Counted from the first letter of the stretch, positions 6,458 through 21,526 are shown. The stretch: DNA of 64,000 nt from Alentia gelatinosa (GCA_950022655.1 OX465584.1:3481694-3545693), one strand, 5' to 3'. Notes: generated by a model from the letters alone, not told the origin. Program-made: numbers and translations.

Positions 6458-8610
6458 CCCTACACCTGCATCCCTAGCCGAAGACTTTGCTGACTGCTCC
6501 ATAGTGCTAGATGTATGACGTGGGTCAAATACTTAGTGTGGTGGTGGGTTGGGGAATCAGCGGAGTTTTGAAAGAGCTACAAGATGGGTTCATTCATGTA
6601 AAACATGACATGTTTTTTTGTATTGCTTTTACAACTGCAATGCTATTCCTATTGAATAAAACTTTGCCCATGTAAAACTGGTGTTTTGACTTGTATTAGT
6701 TAAGATGAGAGAATTTTCTCATATGTACATTATTCTATTTGAGTCTAATAATGATTGATATTCATAAAATTCATCATTTGTCTTTGTGGTTCTAATTAAT
6801 CAAAGGAATAAATGACAATTTTCCTTTTAGATTAGAACCCATGGCAATTTCTTGAAAATTGAATATGAAGATCTCCAAGTATTATAGAACACATATCTAA
6901 TTTAATAATTGGGGGTCGTCGTGCTAGTTTTTGATTTAGATATTAATAATATAACAATGTTATAACAGTATGATGGATATTAGCCACACAAAACCTGAGT
7001 CATTCTGTTTCAATTAAAAGTTTATTGATGATAAGTGATGAGTACAGACAAGCTGATGGTATGAGTGATAGATGATTGTATTAAAAACTCAAAATTATAA
7101 AAAAATAAATAAATAAATATGCAGTACTATATGTTTGAATATAAAAAGATCTATATGTGAAAGTAGAATTTCTGACAATTACTTAACAAATCTACATGTA
7201 TATGACATTCTTCAAAGAGCTACACATGTTGATAAAGATGATATGATATTATTCCCAAATCAGTGCTAAAGATCTATTAGGAGAGTAAGAAACAATATTC
7301 AATATTGGTTCAAGGCGGCCGCTTATTTAACCCGACCAGAGCTAACGTAGTGTGGCTCTGGTGGCCAGTGTAGCAGAGGCCACATGCATATCTCTATACT
7401 GTACAGTGAGTTAGTACCAGTAGAGACCCCTGGTGTCAAAGTCGGGCATGAGGCTTCACAGCTAAGTCAGAGCTCAACTGAGAATCCAGTAAAAACTGAA
7501 TCTGGTACCCGAGTACGCATTGGCAAAATCGAAAACGGACCAGCGGAAAAAGTTGAGGCTGAATCTAGGTCAAATCTCTCACTCTCTTGAGATCATATTT
7601 TTTCAAATATCTCCGGAACGGATGGGAATTTCTGAATGATTTTTTCACAGGTGGATCGAGCGTTTCAAGCTGGACTCATCCATACCAGTTGACATGTATA
7701 TGACGTGATTTAATGTAAGAAAATCGAAAATTATTGATTTTGAAAAATGGTAAAACTAGGTCAAATCTTTGGAGTTGTGTCATTTACTTATAAAACAAAA
7801 TAGAGACATAACTGAAGAATTAAATGAAAGCTATATATGTTGGCTTTCAGATCTTGTTTGAAATTTTGTTCAGATTGGTATATATTTGGTGTTATTAATA
7901 TTTTAGACGAAGCTGATAAAAAAGAATTCTCCAATTTTCTTAAAATCGATAAAAAACACATTCAGCTTGAAAGTATCGCAATGACACTTTAGTCGTCATT
8001 AAACAAGATATAGATGTTCAATTCTGATGGATGTTTGATGACCTGTGACTAACCACGCCTTAGGAAATAATTTTTGAAGTTGAGAGATTTCTCTCTCTTC
8101 AGTAAATGTCAGTCTCTAAATCTGTATTTCTCAATAAATAAACACACAACTGAAACAGGTAATGGTTGAGTCATAGTAGAACAACTTTCCCAAAGTGATT
8201 GTCATAGTTTTGTTTCAATCAAACCGTAAACATTTATGGGACACTTGATTTAACTCATACACAGGAAAATATGGTAAAAAAGGTTTAGAATTGGGTTTGG
8301 AGCGCCATCTAGCAGACACTGTATGAAGCATAGTATCACTCTCCCTTGCAGAGGTTTAGCTACAATCCCCATGCTCTCAATGGAATGAGAATGCGAATGG
8401 AGAGTGCGTAACTTGTACAGGTGCGCTTGGATCGACCTGCGAAGACGATTTTTGTCTTGTTTTGCCCATTTTGGAATATGTATGTTATTCCACATAGTTA
8501 GATCCTTTTCATAAAACTTTAGGTTATGTCAGCGATCGCCAGTCAGATCTTTTTTGTACAGTAAAATATAGAAAAAAACGAAAAGTCAAGGCCAACATGG
8601 GGATCGAACT
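6458..8610 (+). repeat. Unit 4 (2153 bp)
   Basis: Type B with ATTATAG / Gly41 / m3 with AACTGAAG / GACACTG followed by 3' a markers. NotI 7315, frame 7384-7590, CTCF-like 8301-8315. The minus-strand frame 8250-8495 is intact with one substitution (Tyr to Cys near its C-terminus). AACTGAAG recurs only in unit 30. Confidence 0.98.
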
Positions 8611-10761
8611 CCCTACACCTGCATCCCTAGCCGAAGACTTTGCTGACTGCTCCATAGTGCTAGATGTATGACATGGGTCAAATACTTAGTGTGGTGGTGG
8701 GTTGGGGAATCAGCGGAGTTTTGAAAGAGCTACAAGATGGGTTCATTCATGTAAAACATGACATGTTTTTTGTATTGCTTTTACAACTGCAATGCTATTC
8801 CTATTGAATAAAACTTTGCCCATGTAAAACTGGTGTTTTGACTTGTATTAGTTAAGATGAGAGAATTTTCTCATATGTACATTATTCTATTTGAGTCTAA
8901 TAATGATTGATATTCATAAAATTCATCATTTGTCTTTGCGGTTCTAATTAATCAAAGGAATAAATGACAATTTTCCTTTTAGATTAGAACCCATGGCAAT
9001 TTCTTGAAAATTGAATATGAAGATCTCCAAGTATTGTAGAACACATATCTAATTTAATAATTGGGGGTCGTCGTGCTAGTTTTTGATTTAGATATTAATA
9101 ATATAACAATGTTATAACAGTATGATGGATATTAGCCACACAAAACCTGAGTCATTCCGTTTCAATTAAAAGTTTATTGATGATAAGTGATGAGTACAGA
9201 CAAGCTGATGGTATGAGTGATAGATGATTGTATTAAAAACTCAAAATTATAAAAAAATAAATAAATAAATATGCAGTACTATATGTTTGAATATAAAAAG
9301 ATCTATATGTGAAAGTAGAATTTCTGACAATTACTTAACAAATCTACATGTATATGACATTCTTCAAAGAGCTACACATGTTGATAAAGATGATATGATA
9401 TTATTCCCAATCAGTGCTAAAGATCTATTAGGAGAGTAAGAAACAATATTCAATATTGGTTCAAGGCGGCCGCTTATTTAACCCGACCAGAGCTAACGTA
9501 GTGTGGCTCTGGTGGCCAGTGTAGCAGAGGCCACATGCATATCTCTATACTGTACAGTGAGTTAGTACCAGTAGAGACCCCTGGTGTCAAAGTCGGGCAT
9601 GAGGCTTCACAGCTAAGTCAGAGCTCAACTGAGAATCCAGTAAAAACTGAATCATATACCCGAGTACGCATTGGCAAGATCGAAAACGGACCAGCGGAAA
9701 AAGTTGAGGCTGAATCTAGGTCAAATCTCTCACTCTCTTGAGATCATATTTTTTCAAATATCTCTGGAATGGATGGGAATTTCTGAATGATTTTTTCACA
9801 GGTGGATCGAGCGTTTCAAGCTGGACTCATCCATACCAGTTGACATGTATATGACGTGATTTAATGTAAGAAAATCGAAAATTATTGATTTTGAAAAATG
9901 GTAAAACTAGGTCAAATCTTTGGAGTTGTGTCATTTACTTATAAAACAAACTAGAGACATAACTAAAGAATTAAATGAAAGCTATATATGTTGGCTTTCA
10001 GATCTTGTTTGAAATTTTGTTCAGATTGGTATATATTTGGTGTTATTAATATTTTAGACGAAGCTGATAAAAAAGAATTCTCCAATTTTCTTAAAATCGA
10101 TAAAAAACACATTCAGCTTGAAAGTATCGCAATGACACTTTAGTCGTCATTAAACAAGATATAGATGTTCAATTCTGATGGATGTTTGATGACCTGTGAC
10201 TAACCACGCCTTAGGAAATAATTTTTGAAGTTGAGAGATTTCTCTCTCTTCAGTAAATGTCAGTCTCTAAATCTGTATTTCTCAATAAATAAACACACAA
10301 CTGAAACAGGTAATGGTTGAGTCATAGTAGAACAACTTTCCCAAAGTGATTGTCATAGTTTTGTTTCAATCAAACCGTAAACATTTATGGGACACTTGAT
10401 TTAACTCATACACAGGAAAATATGGTAAAAAAGGTTTAGAATTGGGTTTGGAGCGCCATCTAGCAGACACTGTATGAAGCATAGTATCACTCTCCCTTGC
10501 AGAGGTTTAGCTACAATCCCCATGCTCTCAATGGAATGAGAATGCGAATGGAGAGTGCATAACTTGTACAGGTGCGCTTGGATCGACCTGCGAAGACGAT
10601 TTTTGTCTTGTTTTGCCCATTTTGGAATATGTATGTTATTCCACTTAGTTAGATCCTTTTCATAAACCTTTAGGTTATGTCAGCAATCGCCAGTCAGATC
10701 TTTTTTGTACAGTAAAATATAGAAAAAAACGAAAAGTCAAGGCCAACATGGGGATCGAACT
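8611..10761 (+). repeat. Unit 5 (2151 bp)
   Basis: Type A / codon 41 Tyr, from two adjacent changes TCT GAT to TCA TAT / m3 with AAACTAG / 3' b with GACACTG. It has a unique one-base deletion (CCCAATCAG) near 9409 and a unique GACATGGG near the start. NotI 9466, frame 9535-9741, CTCF-like 10452-10466. Confidence 0.98.
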
Positions 10762-12914
10762 CCCTACACCTGCATCCCTAGCCGAAGACTTTGCTGACTG
10801 CTCCATAGTGCTAGATGTATGACGTGGGTCAAATACTTAGTGTGGTGGTGGGTTGGGGAATCAGCGGAGTTTTGAAAGAGCTACAAGATAGGTTCATTCA
10901 TGTAAAACATGACATGTTTTTTTGTATTGCTTTTACAACTGCAATGCTATTCCTATTGAATAAAACTTTGCCCATGTAAAACTGGTGTTTTGACTTGTAT
11001 TAGTTAAGATGAGAGAATTTTCTCATATGTACATTATTCTATTTGAGTCTAATAATGATTGATATTCATAAAATTCATCATTTGTCTTTGTGGTTCTAAT
11101 TAATCAAAGGAATAAATGACAATTTTCCTTTTAGATTAGAACCCATGGCAATTTCTTGAAAATTGAATATGAAGATCTCCAAGTATTGTAGAACACATAT
11201 CTAATTTAATAATTGGGGGTCGTCGTGCTAGTTTTTGATTTAGATATTAATAATATAACAATGTTATAACAGTATGATGGATATTAGCCACAAAAAACCT
11301 GAGTCATTCTGTTTCAATTAAAAGTTTATTGATGATAAGTGATGAGTACAGACAAGCTGATGGTATGAGTGATAGATGATTGTATTAAAAACTCAAAATT
11401 ATAAAAAAATAAATAAATAAATATGCAGTACTATATGTTTGAATATAAAAAGATCTATATGTGAAAGTAGAATTTCTGACAATTACTTAACAAATCTACA
11501 TGTATATGACATTCTTCAAAGAGCTACACATGTTGATAAAGATGATATGATATTATTCCCAAATCAGTGCTAAAGATCTATTAGGAGAGTAAGAAACAAT
11601 ATTCAATATTGGTTCAAGGCGGCCGCTTATTTAACCCGACCAGAGCTAACGTAGTGTGGCTCTGGTGGCCAGTGTAGCAGAGGCCACATGCATATCTCTA
11701 TACTGTACAGTGAGTTAGTACCAGTAGAGACCCCTGGTGTCAAAGTCGGGCATGAGGCTTCACAGCTAAGTCAGAGCTCAACTGAGAATCCAGTAAAAAC
11801 TGAATCTGATACCCGAGTACGCATTGGCAAGATCGAAAACGGACCAGCGGAAAAAGTTGAGGCTGAATCTAGGTCAAATCTCTCACTCTCTTGAGATCAT
11901 ATTTTTTCAAATATCTCTGGAATGGATGGGAATTTCTGAATGATTTTTTCACAGGTGGATCGAGCGTTTCAAGCTGGACTCATCCATACCAGTTGACATG
12001 TATATGACGTGATTTAATGTAAGAAAATCGAAAATTATTGATTTTGAAAAATGGTAAAACTAGGTCAAATCTTTGGAGTTGTGTCATTTACTTATAAAAC
12101 AAACTAGAGACATAACTAAAGAATTAAATGAAAGCTATATATGTTGGCTTTCAGATCTTGTTTGAAATTTTGTTCAGATTGGTATATATTTGGTGTTATT
12201 AATATTTTAGACGAAGCTGATAAAAAAGAATTCTCCAATTTTCTTAAAATCGATAAAAAACACATTCAGCTTGAAAGTATCGCAATGACACTTTAGTCGT
12301 CATTAAACAAGATATAGATGTTCAATTCTGATGGATGTTTGATGACCTGTGACTAACCACGCCTTAGGAAATAATTTTTGAAGTTGAGAGATTTCTCTCT
12401 CTTCAGTAAATGTCAGTCTCTAAATCTGTATTTCTCAATAAATAAACACACAACTGAAACAGGTAATGGTTGAGTCATAGTAGAACAACTTTCCCAAAGT
12501 GATTGTCATAGTTTTGTTTCAATCAAACCGTAAACATTTATGGGACACTTGATTTAACTCATACACAGGAAAATATGGTAAAAAAGGTTTAGAATTGGGT
12601 TTGGAGCGCCATCTAGCAGACACTGTATGAAGCATAGTATCACTCTCCCTTGCAGAGGTTTAGCTACAATCCCCATGCTCTCAATGGAATGAGAATGCGA
12701 ATGGAGAGTGCATAACTTGTACAGGTGCGCTTGGATCGACCTGCGAAGACGATTTTTGTCTTGTTTTGCCCATTTTGGAATATGTATGTTATTCCACTTA
12801 GTTAGATCCTTTTCATAAACCTTTAGGTTATGTCAGCAATCGCCAGTCAGATCTTTTTTGTACAGTAAAATATAGAAAAAAACGAAAAGTCAAGGCCAAC
12901 ATGGGGATCGAACT
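10762..12914 (+). repeat. Unit 6 (2153 bp)
   Basis: Type B with GATAGG and CACAAAAAACC / Asp41 with GGCAAGATC / m3 with AAACTAG / 3' b with GACACTG. NotI 11619, frame 11688-11894, CTCF-like 12605-12619. Almost identical to unit 7. Confidence 0.98.
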
Positions 12915-15067
12915 CCCTACACCTGCATCCCTAGCCGAAGACTTTGCTGACTGCTCCATAGTGCTAGATGTATGACGTGGGTCAAATACTTAGTGTGGTG
13001 GTGGGTTGGGGAATCAGCGGAGTTTTGAAAGAGCTACAAGATAGGTTCATTCATGTAAAACATGACATGTTTTTTTGTATTGCTTTTACAACTGCAATGC
13101 TATTCCTATTGAATAAAACTTTGCCCATGTAAAACTGGTGTTTTGACTTGTATTAGTTAAGATGAGAGAATTTTCTCATATGTACATTATTCTATTTGAG
13201 TCTAATAATGATTGATATTCATAAAATTCATCATTTGTCTTTGTGGTTCTAATTAATCAAAGGAATAAATGACAGTTTTCCTTTTAGATTAGAACCCATG
13301 GCAATTTCTTGAAAATTGAATATGAAGATCTCCAAGTATTGTAGAACACATATCTAATTTAATAATTGGGGGTCGTCGTGCTAGTTTTTGATTTAGATAT
13401 TAATAATATAACAATGTTATAACAGTATGATGGATATTAGCCACAAAAAACCTGAGTCATTCTGTTTCAATTAAAAGTTTATTGATGATAAGTGATGAGT
13501 ACAGACAAGCTGATGGTATGAGTGATAGATGATTGTATTAAAAACTCAAAATTATAAAAAAATAAATAAATAAATATGCAGTACTATATGTTTGAATATA
13601 AAAAGATCTATATGTGAAAGTAGAATTTCTGACAATTACTTAACAAATCTACATGTATATGACATTCTTCAAAGAGCTACACATGTTGATAAAGATGATA
13701 TGATATTATTCCCAAATCAGTGCTAAAGATCTATTAGGAGAGTAAGAAACAATATTCAATATTGGTTCAAGGCGGCCGCTTATTTAACCCGACCAGAGCT
13801 AACGTAGTGTGGCTCTGGTGGCCAGTGTAGCAGAGGCCACATGCATATCTCTATACTGTACAGTGAGTTAGTACCAGTAGAGACCCCTGGTGTCAAAGTC
13901 GGGCATGAGGCTTCACAGCTAAGTCAGAGCTCAACTGAGAATCCAGTAAAAACTGAATCTGATACCCGAGTACGCATTGGCAAGATCGAAAACGGACCAG
14001 CGGAAAAAGTTGAGGCTGAATCTAGGTCAAATCTCTCACTCTCTTGAGATCATATTTTTTCAAATATCTCTGGAATGGATGGGAATTTCTGAATGATTTT
14101 TTCACAGGTGGATCGAGCGTTTCAAGCTGGACTCATCCATACCAGTTGACATGTATATGACGTGATTTAATGTAAGAAAATCGAAAATTATTGATTTTGA
14201 AAAATGGTAAAACTAGGTCAAATCTTTGGAGTTGTGTCATTTACTTATAAAACAAACTAGAGACATAACTAAAGAATTAAATGAAAGCTATATATGTTGG
14301 CTTTCAGATCTTGTTTGAAATTTTGTTCAGATTGGTATATATTTGGTGTTATTAATATTTTAGACGAAGCTGATAAAAAAGAATTCTCCAATTTTCTTAA
14401 AATCGATAAAAAACACATTCAGCTTGAAAGTATCGCAATGACACTTTAGTCGTCATTAAACAAGATATAGATGTTCAATTCTGATGGATGTTTGATGACC
14501 TGTGACTAACCACGCCTTAGGAAATAATTTTTGAAGTTGAGAGATTTCTCTCTCTTCAGTAAATGTCAGTCTCTAAATCTGTATTTCTCAATAAATAAAC
14601 ACACAACTGAAACAGGTAATGGTTGAGTCATAGTAGAACAACTTTCCCAAAGTGATTGTCATAGTTTTGTTTCAATCAAACCGTAAACATTTATGGGACA
14701 CTTGATTTAACTCATACACAGGAAAATATGGTAAAAAAGGTTTAGAATTGGGTTTGGAGCGCCATCTAGCAGACACTGTATGAAGCATAGTATCACTCTC
14801 CCTTGCAGAGGTTTAGCTACAATCCCCATGCTCTCAATGGAATGAGAATGCGAATGGAGAGTGCATAACTTGTACAGGTGCGCTTGGATCGACCTGCGAA
14901 GACGATTTTTGTCTTGTTTTGCCCATTTTGGAATATGTATGTTATTCCACTTAGTTAGATCCTTTTCATAAACCTTTAGGTTATGTCAGCAATCGCCAGT
15001 CAGATCTTTTTTGTACAGTAAAATATAGAAAAAAACGAAAAGTCAAGGCCAACATGGGGATCGAACT
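12915..15067 (+). repeat. Unit 7 (2153 bp)
   Basis: Same type as unit 6 and nearly identical to it. The private change GACAGTTTTCC lies in the loop of the 330-381 type inverted repeat. NotI 13772, frame 13841-14047, CTCF-like 14758-14772. Confidence 0.98.
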
Positions 15068-17220
15068 CCCTACACCTGCATCCCTAGCCAAAGACTTTGC
15101 TGACTGCTCCATAGTGCTAGATGTATGACGTGGGTCAAATACTTAGTGTGGTGGTGGGTTGGGGAATCAGCGGAGTTTTGAAAGAGCTACAAGATAGGTT
15201 CATTCATGTAAAACATGACATGTTTTTTTGTATTGCTTTTACAACTGCAATGCTATTCCTATTGAATAAAACTTTGCCCATGTAAAACTGGTGTTTTGAC
15301 TTGTATTAGTTAAGATGAGAGAATTTTCTCATATGTACATTATTCTATTTGAGTCTAATAATGATTGATATTCATAAAATTCATCATTTGTCTTTGTGGT
15401 TCTAATTAATCAAAGGAATAAATGACAATTTTCCTTTTAGATTAGAACCCATGGCAATTTCTTGAAAATTGAATATGAAGATCTCCAAGTATTGTAGAAC
15501 ACATATCTAATTTAATAATTGGGGGTCGTCGTGCTAGTTTTTGATTTAGATATTAATAATATAACAATGTTATAACAGTATGATGGATATTAGCCACACA
15601 AAACCTGAGTCATTCTGTTTCAATTAAAAGTTTATTGATGATAAGTGATGAGTACAGACAAGCTGATGGTATGAGTGATAGATGATTGTATTAAAAACTC
15701 AAAATTATAAAAAAATAAATAAATAAATATGCAGTACTATATGTTTGAATATAAAAAGATCTATATGTGAAAGTAGAATTTCTGACAATTACTTAACAAA
15801 TCTACATGTATATGACATTCTTCAAAGAGCTACACATGTTGATAAAGATGATATGATATTATTCCCAAATCAGTGCTAAAGATCTATTAGGAGAGTAAGA
15901 AACAATATTCAATATTGGTTCAAGGCGGCCGCTTATTTAACCCGACCAGAGCTAACGTAGTGTGGCTCTGGTGGCCAGTGTAGCAGAGGCCACATGCATA
16001 TCTCTATACTGTACAGTGAGTTAGTACCAGTAGAGACCCCTGGTGTCAAAGTCGGGCATGAGGCTTCACAGCTAAGTCAGAGCTCAACTGAGAATCCAGT
16101 AAAAACTGAATCTGGTACCCGAGTACGCATTGGCAAAATCGAAAACGGACCAGCGGAAAAAGTTGAGGCTGAATCTAGGTCAAATCTCTCACTCTCTTGA
16201 GATCATATTTTTTCAAATATCTCCGGAACGGATGGGAATTTCTGAATGATTTTTTCACAGGTGGATCGAGCGTTTCGAGCTGGACTCATCCATACCAGTT
16301 GACATGTATTTGACGTGATTTAATGTAAGAAAATCGAAAATTATTGATTTTGAAAAATGGTAAAACTAGGTTAAATCTTTGGAGTTGTGTCATTTACTTA
16401 TAAAACAAACTAGAGACATAACTAAAGAATTAAATGAAAGCTATATATGTTGGCTTTCAGATCTTGTTTGAAATTTTGTTCAGATTGGTATATATTTGGT
16501 GTTATTAATATTTTAGACGAAGCTGATAAAAAAGAATTCTCCAATTTTCTTAAAATCGATAAAAAACACATTCAGCTTGAAAGTATCGCAATGACACTTT
16601 AGTCGTCATTAAACAAGATATAGATGTTCAATTCTGATGGATGTTTGATGACCTGTGACTAACCACGCCTTAGGAAATAATTTTTGAAGTTGAGAGATTT
16701 CTCTCTCTTCAGTAAATGTCAGTCTCTAAATCTGTATTTCTCAATAAATAAACACACAACTGAAACAGGTAATGGTTGAGTCATAGTAGAACAACTTTCC
16801 CAAAGTGATTGTCATAGTTTTGTTTCAATCAAACCGTAAACATTTATGGGACACTTGATTTAACTCATACACAGGAAAATATGGTAAAAAAGGTTTAGAA
16901 TTGGGTTTGGAGCGCCATCTAGCAGACACTGTATGAAGCATAGTATCACTCTCCCTTGCAGAGGTTTAGCTACAATCCCCATGCTCTCAATGGAATGAGA
17001 ATGCGAATGGAGAGTGCATAACTTGTACAGGTGCGCTTGGATCGACCTGCGAAGACGATTTTTGTCTTGTTTTGCCCATTTTGGAATATGTATGTTATTC
17101 CACTTAGTTAGATCCTTTTCATAAACCTTTAGGTTATGTCAGCAATCGCCAGTCAGATCTTTTTTGTACAGTAAAATATAGAAAAAAACGAAAAGTCAAG
17201 GCCAACATGGGGATCGAACT
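15068..17220 (+). repeat. Unit 8 (2153 bp)
   Basis: Type B with GATAGG / Gly41 / TTTCGAGC, TGTATTTGACG and AGGTTAAATC / m3 / 3' b with GACACTG. AGCCAAAGAC in the tRNA-like segment is private. NotI 15925, frame 15994-16200, CTCF-like 16911-16925. It shares the TTTCGAGC-AGGTTAAATC haplotype with unit 10. Confidence 0.98.
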
Positions 17221-19373
17221 CCCTACACCTGCATCCCTAGCCGAAGACTTTGCTGACTGCTCCATAGTGCTAGATGTATGACGTGGGTCAAATACTTAGT
17301 GTGGTGGTGGGTTGGGGAATCAGCGGAGTTTTGAAAGAGCTACAAGATGGGTTCATTCATGTAAAACATGACATGTTTTTTTGTATTGCTTTTACAACTG
17401 CAATGCTATTCCTATTGAATAAAACTTTGCCCATGTAAAACTGGTGTTTTGACTTGTATTAGTTAAGATGAGAGAATTTTCTCATATGTACATTATTCTA
17501 TTTGAGTCTAATAATGATTGATATTCATAAAATTCATCATTTGTCTTTGTGGTTCTAATTAATCAAAGGAATAAATGACAATTTTCCTTTTAGATTAGAA
17601 CCCATGGCAATTTCTTGAAAATTGAATATGAAGATCTCCAAGTATTATAGAACACATATCTAATTTAATAATTGGGGGTCGTCGTGCTAGTTTTTGATTT
17701 AGATATTAATAATATAACAATGTTATAACAGTATGATGGATATTAGCCACACAAAACCTGAGTCATTCTGTTTCAATTAAAAGTTTATTGATGATAAGTG
17801 ATGAGTACAGACAAGCTGATGGTATGAGTGATAGATGATTGTATTAAAAACTCAAAATTATAAAAAAATAAATAAATAAATATGCAGTACTATATGTTTG
17901 AATATAAAAAGATCTATATGTGAAAGTAGAATTTCTGACAATTACTTAACAAATCTACATGTATATGACATTCTTCAAAGAGCTACACATGTTGATAAAG
18001 ATGATATGATATTATTCCCAAATCAGTGCTAAAGATCTATTAGGAGAGTAAGAAACAATATTCAATATTGGTTCAAGGCGGCCGCTTATTTAACCCGACC
18101 AGAGCTAACGTAGTGTGGCTCTGGTGGCCAGTGTAGCAGAGGCCACATGCATATCTCTATACTGTACAGTGAGTTAGTACCAGTAGAGACCCCTGGTGTC
18201 AAAGTCGGGCATGAGGCTTCACAGCTAAGTCAGAGCTCAACTGAGAATCCAGTAAAAACTGAATCTGGTACCCGAGTACGCATTGGCAAAATCGAAAACG
18301 GACCAGCGGAAAAAGTTGAGGCTGAATCTAGGTCAAATCTCTCACTCTCTTGAGATCATATTTTTTCAAATATCTCCGGAACGGATGGGAATTTCTGAAT
18401 GATTTTTTCACAGGTGGATCGAGCGTTTCAAGCTGGACTCATCCATACCAGTTAACATGTATATGACGTGATTTAATGTAAGAAAATCGAAAATTATTGA
18501 TTTTGAAAAATGGTAAAACTAGGTCAAATCTTTGGAGTTGTGTCATTTACTTTTAAAACAAAATAGAGACATAACTAAAGAATTAAATGAAAGCTATATA
18601 TGTTGGCTTTCAGATCTTGTTTGAAATTTTGTTCAGATTGGTATATATTTGGTGTCATTAATATTTTAGACGAAGCTGATAAAAAAGAATTCTCCAATTT
18701 TCTTAAAATCGATAAAAAACACATTCAGCTTGAAAGTATCGCAATGACACTTTAGTCGTCATTAAACAAGATATAGATGTTCAATTCTGATGGATGTTTG
18801 ATGACCTGTGACTAACCACGCCTTAGGAAATAATTTTTGAAGTTGAGAGATTTCTCTCTCTTCAGTAAATGTCAGTCTCTAAATCTGTATTTCTCAATAA
18901 ATAAACACACAACTGAAACAGGTAATGGTTGAGTCATAGTAGAACAACTTTCCCAAAGTGATTGTCATAGTTTTGTTTCAATCAAACCGTAAACATTTAT
19001 GGGACACTTGATTTAACTCATACACAGGAAAATATGGTAAAAAAGGTTTAGAATTGGGTTTGGAGCGCCATCTAGCAGATACTGTATGAAGCATAGTATC
19101 ACTCTCCCTTGCAGAGGTTTAGCTACAATCCCCATGCTCTCAATGGAATGAGAATGCGAATGGAGAGTGCATAACTTGTACAGGTGCGCTTGGATCGACC
19201 TGCGAAGACGATTTTTGTCTTGTTTTGCCCATTTTGGAATATGTATGTTATTCCACTTAGTTAGATCCTTTTCATAAACCTTTAGGTTATGTCAGCAATC
19301 GCCAGTCAGATCTTTTTTGTACAGTAAAATATAGAAAAAAACGAAAAGTCAAGGCCAACATGGGGATCGAACT
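17221..19373 (+). repeat. Unit 9 (2153 bp)
   Basis: Type B with ATTATAG / Gly41 / GTTAACATG / m1 / 3' b with ATACTG. NotI 18078, frame 18147-18353, CTCF-like 19064-19078. Nearly identical to unit 11, two units downstream. Confidence 0.98.
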
Positions 19374-21526
19374 CCCTACACCTGCATCCCTAGCCGAAGA
19401 CTTTGCTGACTGCTCCATAGTGCTAGATGTATGACGTGGGTCAAATACTTAGTGTGGTGGTGGGTTGGGGAATCAGCGGAGTTTTGAAAGAGCTACAAGA
19501 TGGGTTCATTCATGTAAAACATGACATGTTTTTTTGTATTGCTTTTACAACTGCAATGCTATTCCTATTGAATAAAACTTTGCCCATGTAAAACTGGTGT
19601 TTTGACTTGTATTAGTTAAGATGAGAGAATTTTCTCATATGTACATTATTCTATTTGAGTCTAATAATGATTGATATTCATAAAATTCATCATTTGTCTT
19701 TGTGGTTCTAATTAATCAAAGGAATAAATGACAATTTTCCTTTTAGATTAGAACCCATGGCAATTTCTTGAAAATTGAATATGAAGATCTCCAAGTATTG
19801 TAGAACACATATCTAATTTAATAATTGGGGGTCGTCGTGCTAGTTTTTGATTTAGATATTAATAATATAACAATGTTATAACAGTATGATGGATATTAGC
19901 CACAAAAAACCTGAGTCATTCTGTTTCAATTAAAAGTTTATTGATGATAAGTGATGAGTACAGACAAGCTGATGGTATGAGTGATAGATGATTGTATTAA
20001 AAACTCAAAATTATAAAAAAATAAATAAATAAATATGCAGTACTATATGTTTGAATATAAAAAGATCTATATGTGAAAGTAGAATTTCTGACAATTACTT
20101 AACAAATCTACATGTATATGACATTCTTCAAAGAGCTACACATGTTGATAAAGATGATATGATATTATTCCCAAATCAGTGCTAAAGATCTATTAGGAGA
20201 GTAAGAAACAATATTCAATATTGGTTCAAGGCGGCCGCTTATTTAACCCGACCAGAGCTAACGTAGTGTGGCTCTGGTGGCCAGTGTAGCAGAGGCCACA
20301 TGCATATCTCTATACTGTACAGTGAGTTAGTACCAGTAGAGACCCCTGGTGTCAAAGTCGGGCATGAGGCTTCACAGCTAAGTCAGAGCTCAACTGAGAA
20401 TCCAGTAAAAACTGAATCTGGTACCCGAGTACGCATTGGCAAAATCGAAAACAGACCAGCGGAAAAAGTTTAGGCTGAATCTAGGTCAAATCTCTCACTC
20501 TCTTGAGATCATATTTTTTCAAATATCTCCGGAACGGATGGGAATTTCTGAATGATTTTTTCACAGGTGGATCGAGCGTTTCGAGCTGGACTCATCCATA
20601 CCAGTTGACATGTATTTGACGTGATTTAATGTAAGAAAATCGAAAATTATTGATTTTGAAAAATGGTAAAACTAGGTTAAATCTTTGGAGTTGTGTCATT
20701 TACTTATAAAACAAACTAGAGACATAACTAAAGAATTAAATGAAAGCTATATATGTTGGCTTTCAGATCTTGTTTGAAATTTTGTTCAGATTGGTATATA
20801 TTTGGTGTTATTAATATTTTAGACGAAGCTGATAAAAAAGAATTCTCCAATTTTCTTAAAATCGATAAAAAACACATTCAGCTTGAAAGTATCGCAATGA
20901 CACTTTAGTCGTCATTAAACAAGATATAGATGTTCAATTCTGATGGATGTTTGATGACCTGTGACTAACCACGCCTTAGGAAATAATTTTTGAAGTTGAG
21001 AGATTTCTCTCTCTTCAGTAAATGTCAGTCTCTAAATCTGTATTTCTCAATAAATAAACACACAACTGAAACAGGTAATGGTTGAGTCATAGTAGAACAA
21101 CTTTCCCAAAGTGATTGTCATAGTTTTGTTTCAATCAAACCGTAAACATTTATGGGACACTTGATTTAACTCATACACAGGAAAATATGGTAAAAAAGGT
21201 TTAGAATTGGGTTTGGAGCGCCATCTAGCAGACACTGTATGAAGCATAGTATCACTCTCCCTTGCAGAGGTTTAGCTACAATCCCCATGCTCTCAATGGA
21301 ATGAGAATGCGAATGGAGAGTGCATAACTTGTACAGGTGCGCTTGGATCGACCTGCGAAGACGATTTTTGTCTTGTTTTGCCCATTTTGGAATATGTATG
21401 TTATTCCACTTAGTTAGATCCTTTTCATAAACCTTTAGGTTATGTCAGCAATCGCCAGTCAGATCTTTTTTGTACAGTAAAATATAGAAAAAAACGAAAA
21501 GTCAAGGCCAACATGGGGATCGAACT
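19374..21526 (+). repeat. Unit 10 (2153 bp), nonsense copy
   Basis: Type B with CACAAAAAACC / Gly41 / TTTCGAGC, TGTATTTGACG and AGGTTAAATC / m3 / 3' b with GACACTG. It is the only unit whose 68-codon frame carries a premature stop. NotI 20231, frame equivalent 20300-20506, CTCF-like 21217-21231. Confidence 0.98.
20300..20506 (+). pseudogene. Broken copy of the 68-codon frame (unit 10)
   Basis: Relative to the other 29 copies, codon 58 is TAG (GAG to TAG at 20471-20473), leaving 57 codons, and codon 52 is changed from Gly to Arg. Unit 8, which shares its neighbouring variants, is not broken, so the nonsense change is recent. It shows that at least one copy is not needed as a coding sequence. 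Confidence 0.4.
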
